A stretch of DNA of 64,000 nucleotides from the NCBI GenBank assembly GCA_030447275.1, contig JAUJPF010000008.1, positions 59,448 through 123,447 of the forward strand. Reading direction: 5' to 3'. The notes under the pieces were generated by a model. It saw only the letters and a program-made list of their open reading frames with translations, was not told the DNA's origin and ran no database searches. Positions 61,987-64,000 of this stretch are shown here, piece by piece (position 1 is the first letter of the stretch; the number at the start of each line of letters is the position of its first letter). A program made the position numbers and the translations under genes. The DNA is from Solirubrobacteraceae bacterium (GTDB lineage: Bacteria; Actinomycetota; Thermoleophilia; Solirubrobacterales; Solirubrobacteraceae).

Positions 61987-63950
61987 CGGCGCCGTCCGAC
62001 CTGGAGCTGCGCCGAAACCTGTCGGCGCCACAGGTCGCGCTGATCGTCGCGTTGATCGCGTTGACAGCGGCCCTGCAGCTGCTCATCCTGCGCGCGTACG
62101 TGCAGGTCGACGGCACGACCCAGACGTTCTCCGACGAAGCCGAGGCGCTGGGCAGCCTGTCCAACTCCCAGCGCGAGACCCTGCGGACCCTCAACGCCGT
62201 GGAGGCGCTGCCGCGCACGCGCGACCTCGCCGACCTGCGCCTTCAGCGCGCGGTGCTCCAGCGCCACCTGTCCTGGATGTCGGCGATGGCCGGACGCCAG
62301 CCCGAGCTGCTCGAGCAGGTCCCCGCGGTCAGCGAGCCGCTGGCCGAGTTCGACGCGGCCCTCGCCTCGCTCAGCGACCCGCCCTCCACCGGCGAGGTGG
62401 AGGGCGTCGTCCCGGTGCTGCGCGACGCGCTCCAACGCTCGGAGGTGGCCTCGCGGGTGCTGTACGGCCAGCAGGAGCAGCGGCTGCTCGCCTCCACGCT
62501 GGCGGCGCTGGAGGCCAGATCGCAGTTCCAGCGCCTGTTGCTGGCCACCAGCGTGCTCACCATCGGCGTCGCGGGGTGTCTGGTGGTCTCGCTGCGGCGC
62601 CGGATCCAGGCCGACTTCGGGCTGGCCTACGACGCGCTGCGCCACCAGGCCTACCACGACGCCCTGACCGGCCTGCCGAACCGGCCCGCCTTCACCGAGC
62701 GCCTCGGCCGCGTGCTCGGCAGCGCCGACGGCGGCGCGGTCGGCGTGGTCTACATCGACCTCGACGGCTTCAAGACGGTGAACGACAGCCTCGGCCACCA
62801 GGCGGGTGACGACCTGCTCGTGGTGGTGGCCGGCCGGCTGGAGCAGGCCACCCGGCCGGAGGACTTCCTGGCCCGGCTCGGCGGCGACGAGTTCACCGTG
62901 TTGGTGCCCGGCCGCCCGGACAGCGCCGAGCCGATCGCGCACCGCGTCGCGGACCTGCTGCGCGACCCGGTCACCATCGCCGGCCAGGAGGTGTTCGTCA
63001 CCGCGAGCGTCGGGATCGCCTACGGCGCGCAGGGCGAGGACCCCGAGGCGCTGCTGCGCGACGCCGACGCCGCGATGTACGAGGCGAAGGAGCGCGGGCG
63101 GGCCACCGTCGAGCGCTTCCGCCCGGAGCTGCACGAGCGGGCGCTGGAGCGTCTGCAGATCGTGTCGGCGCTGCGCACCGCCATCGCGCGCGACGAGCTG
63201 CGCGTGCACTACCAGCCCATCGTCGAGCTGGAGACGGCCCGCTCGACGGGGGTGGAGGCGCTGGTGCGCTGGGCGCACCCCGAGCGCGGCCTGGTGCCGC
63301 CGTGCTCCTTCGTCCCTCTGGCGGAGGACTCCGGCACGATCGTGGCGATCGACGGCTGGGTGCTCGGACACGCCTGCGCCGACGTGGCCGGCTGGAACGC
63401 GGCCGCCGCCACCGACCCCCCGCTGTCGCTCAACGTGAACATGTCCGCGCGCTCCTTCGGCGACCGCACCCTGGTCGAGCGCGTCGCCACCGCGCTGTCC
63501 GACTCCGGCCTCCCCGCGGGGCTGCTGCGCCTGGAGATCACCGAGAGCGCGGTGATGGAGGACCCGGTGGCGGCCACGGCCATGCTGCAGGACCTGTCCG
63601 CCCTCGGCGTGGGCCTCGCCATCGACGACTTCGGCAGCGGCTACTCCTCCCTGAGCCAGCTGCGCCACTTCCCGGTGTCGCAGCTGAAGATCGACAAGGG
63701 CTTCGTGGACCACGTCGATTCCGACGCCCGCGACGCCTCCGTGGTGCGCGCGATCGTGACCCTGGCCCACACCCTGGGTCAGCGGGTGGTCGCCGAGGGC
63801 ATCGAGCGCGACACCCAGCGCGCCCGCCTGCGCCAGCTCGGCTGCGACGACGGCCAGGGCTACCTGTTCAGCAAGCCGCTGCCCGCCGACGAGCTGCTGG
63901 CTCGCCTGCGCGAGCGCGCCCCTAGCATGTCGGGGCATGGGAACGGCTGA
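61983..63950 (+). CDS. Membrane GGDEF-EAL cyclic-di-GMP enzyme
   Basis: 655 residues from ATG 61983 (ATGA overlap). Helix 1 (about 17-38) and helix 2 (about 185-205) bracket a periplasmic helical sensor of about 145 residues. The GGDEF domain has DALTGLPNR, DLDGFKTVND and an intact LGGDEF. An inhibitory-site motif RPED lies five residues before GGDEF. The EAL domain has YQPIVELE, GVEALVRW, LRLEITES, IDDFGSGYSS and KIDKGFV, so both synthesis and hydrolysis of c-di-GMP are possible. The coupled lipoprotein may be its sensor partner. Confidence 0.92.
   Translation: MTAPSDLELRRNLSAPQVALIVALIALTAALQLLILRAYVQVDGTTQTFSDEAEALGSLSNSQRETLRTLNAVEALPRTRDLADLRLQRAVLQRHLSWMSAMAGRQPELLEQVPAVSEPLAEFDAALASLSDPPSTGEVEGVVPVLRDALQRSEVASRVLYGQQEQRLLASTLAALEARSQFQRLLLATSVLTIGVAGCLVVSLRRRIQADFGLAYDALRHQAYHDALTGLPNRPAFTERLGRVLGSADGGAVGVVYIDLDGFKTVNDSLGHQAGDDLLVVVAGRLEQATRPEDFLARLGGDEFTVLVPGRPDSAEPIAHRVADLLRDPVTIAGQEVFVTASVGIAYGAQGEDPEALLRDADAAMYEAKERGRATVERFRPELHERALERLQIVSALRTAIARDELRVHYQPIVELETARSTGVEALVRWAHPERGLVPPCSFVPLAEDSGTIVAIDGWVLGHACADVAGWNAAAATDPPLSLNVNMSARSFGDRTLVERVATALSDSGLPAGLLRLEITESAVMEDPVAATAMLQDLSALGVGLAIDDFGSGYSSLSQLRHFPVSQLKIDKGFVDHVDSDARDASVVRAIVTLAHTLGQRVVAEGIERDTQRARLRQLGCDDGQGYLFSKPLPADELLARLRERAPSMSGHGNG
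63923..63928 (+). promoter_or_regulatory. Putative -10 box of a leaderless promoter
   Basis: TAGCAT lies inside the 3' end of the GGDEF-EAL gene, 8 nt before ATG 63937. Confidence 0.4.
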
Positions 63951-64000
63951 GGACCTGCGCGCCCGGCTGCGGGAGGCCCTGGGCCCCGCGCGCAAAGCCC
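63937..64000 (+). CDS. Start of a gene running off the right edge (YqeY-like?)
   Basis: ATG 63937 opens a frame of 21 codons to the end of the window (MGTAEDLRARLREALGPARK). It overlaps the end of the GGDEF-EAL gene by 14 bp. The start resembles GatB/YqeY-domain proteins, but too little is visible to be sure. Confidence 0.4.
   Translation, partial: MGTAEDLRARLREALGPARKA

Noticed and set aside
58897..62031. Minus-strand frame of 1044 codons
   Set aside because: It is an open antisense frame over the endonuclease, chimera and lipoprotein genes, rich in Arg/Gly without domain motifs. Long shadow frames are expected at this GC content.

Overview
The window is a very GC-rich, densely packed actinobacterial segment. 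GTG and TTG starts are frequent, ATGA/GTGA start-stop overlaps are common, and many start codons have a TANNNT-like box 6-10 nt upstream, as expected for leaderless mRNAs. Gene content (DUF559/AbiEi-like protein, secreted proteins with basic C-terminal tails, SelA/SelB, PGPGW membrane proteins) suggests Thermoleophilia/Solirubrobacterales, but this is inferred from style and content, not from a marker gene. I saw no rRNA, tRNA, CRISPR array, insertion sequence or prophage.

About 1-40.5 kb, plus the priming transferase at 45.3-46.8 kb, form a large surface-polysaccharide locus. 1-11.4 kb holds family-2 and family-4 glycosyltransferases, a flippase, a lipid-phosphate-sugar synthase pair (GT2 + DUF2304) and an ArnT/PMT-like membrane glycosyltransferase. 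11.5-19.1 kb holds UDP-galactopyranose mutase, five GT2 enzymes and a second flippase. 19.1-30.7 kb makes nucleotide sugars: GDP-mannose 4,6-dehydratase, UDP-xylose synthase, CDP-glucose 4,6-dehydratase, a UDP-sugar dehydrogenase, GalE-like and other SDR epimerases, and a WecG/TagA transferase. Interspersed are an RTX-repeat secreted protein, two small winged-helix proteins and two very small secreted metzincin-like proteases. 31.6-40.5 kb has more glycosyltransferases, an O-antigen-ligase/TPR protein, a flippase-like membrane protein and a methyltransferase. The polymer is probably built on a lipid carrier by the priming transferase, extended by the glycosyltransferases, flipped, and then polymerised or ligated outside.

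40.5-47.7 kb is mixed: alpha/beta hydrolase, SRPBCC protein, FAD oxidoreductase, duplicated ferritin-like protein, EamA transporter, priming transferase and ferritin. 47.7-51.1 kb (minus strand) is a moaD-moaE fusion, then selA and selB, which indicates selenocysteine insertion and molybdenum-cofactor synthesis. 51.1-56.4 kb has a methylmalonyl-CoA-mutase-type large subunit and an acyl-CoA carboxylase beta subunit (propionyl/methylmalonyl-CoA metabolism). These flank an acidic repeat protein and a DUF559 protein. 56.4-64 kb carries secreted and membrane proteins, an endonuclease/exonuclease/phosphatase-family protein, an in-frame YdeI-ornithine cyclodeaminase chimera, and a lipoprotein coupled to a GGDEF-EAL protein.

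Caution: between about 31.6 and 51.8 kb (and once near 1.25 kb) many conserved genes are broken by single-base frame changes in GC tracts, while their motifs continue in another frame. I treat most of these as probable sequence errors and give the full extent of each gene.
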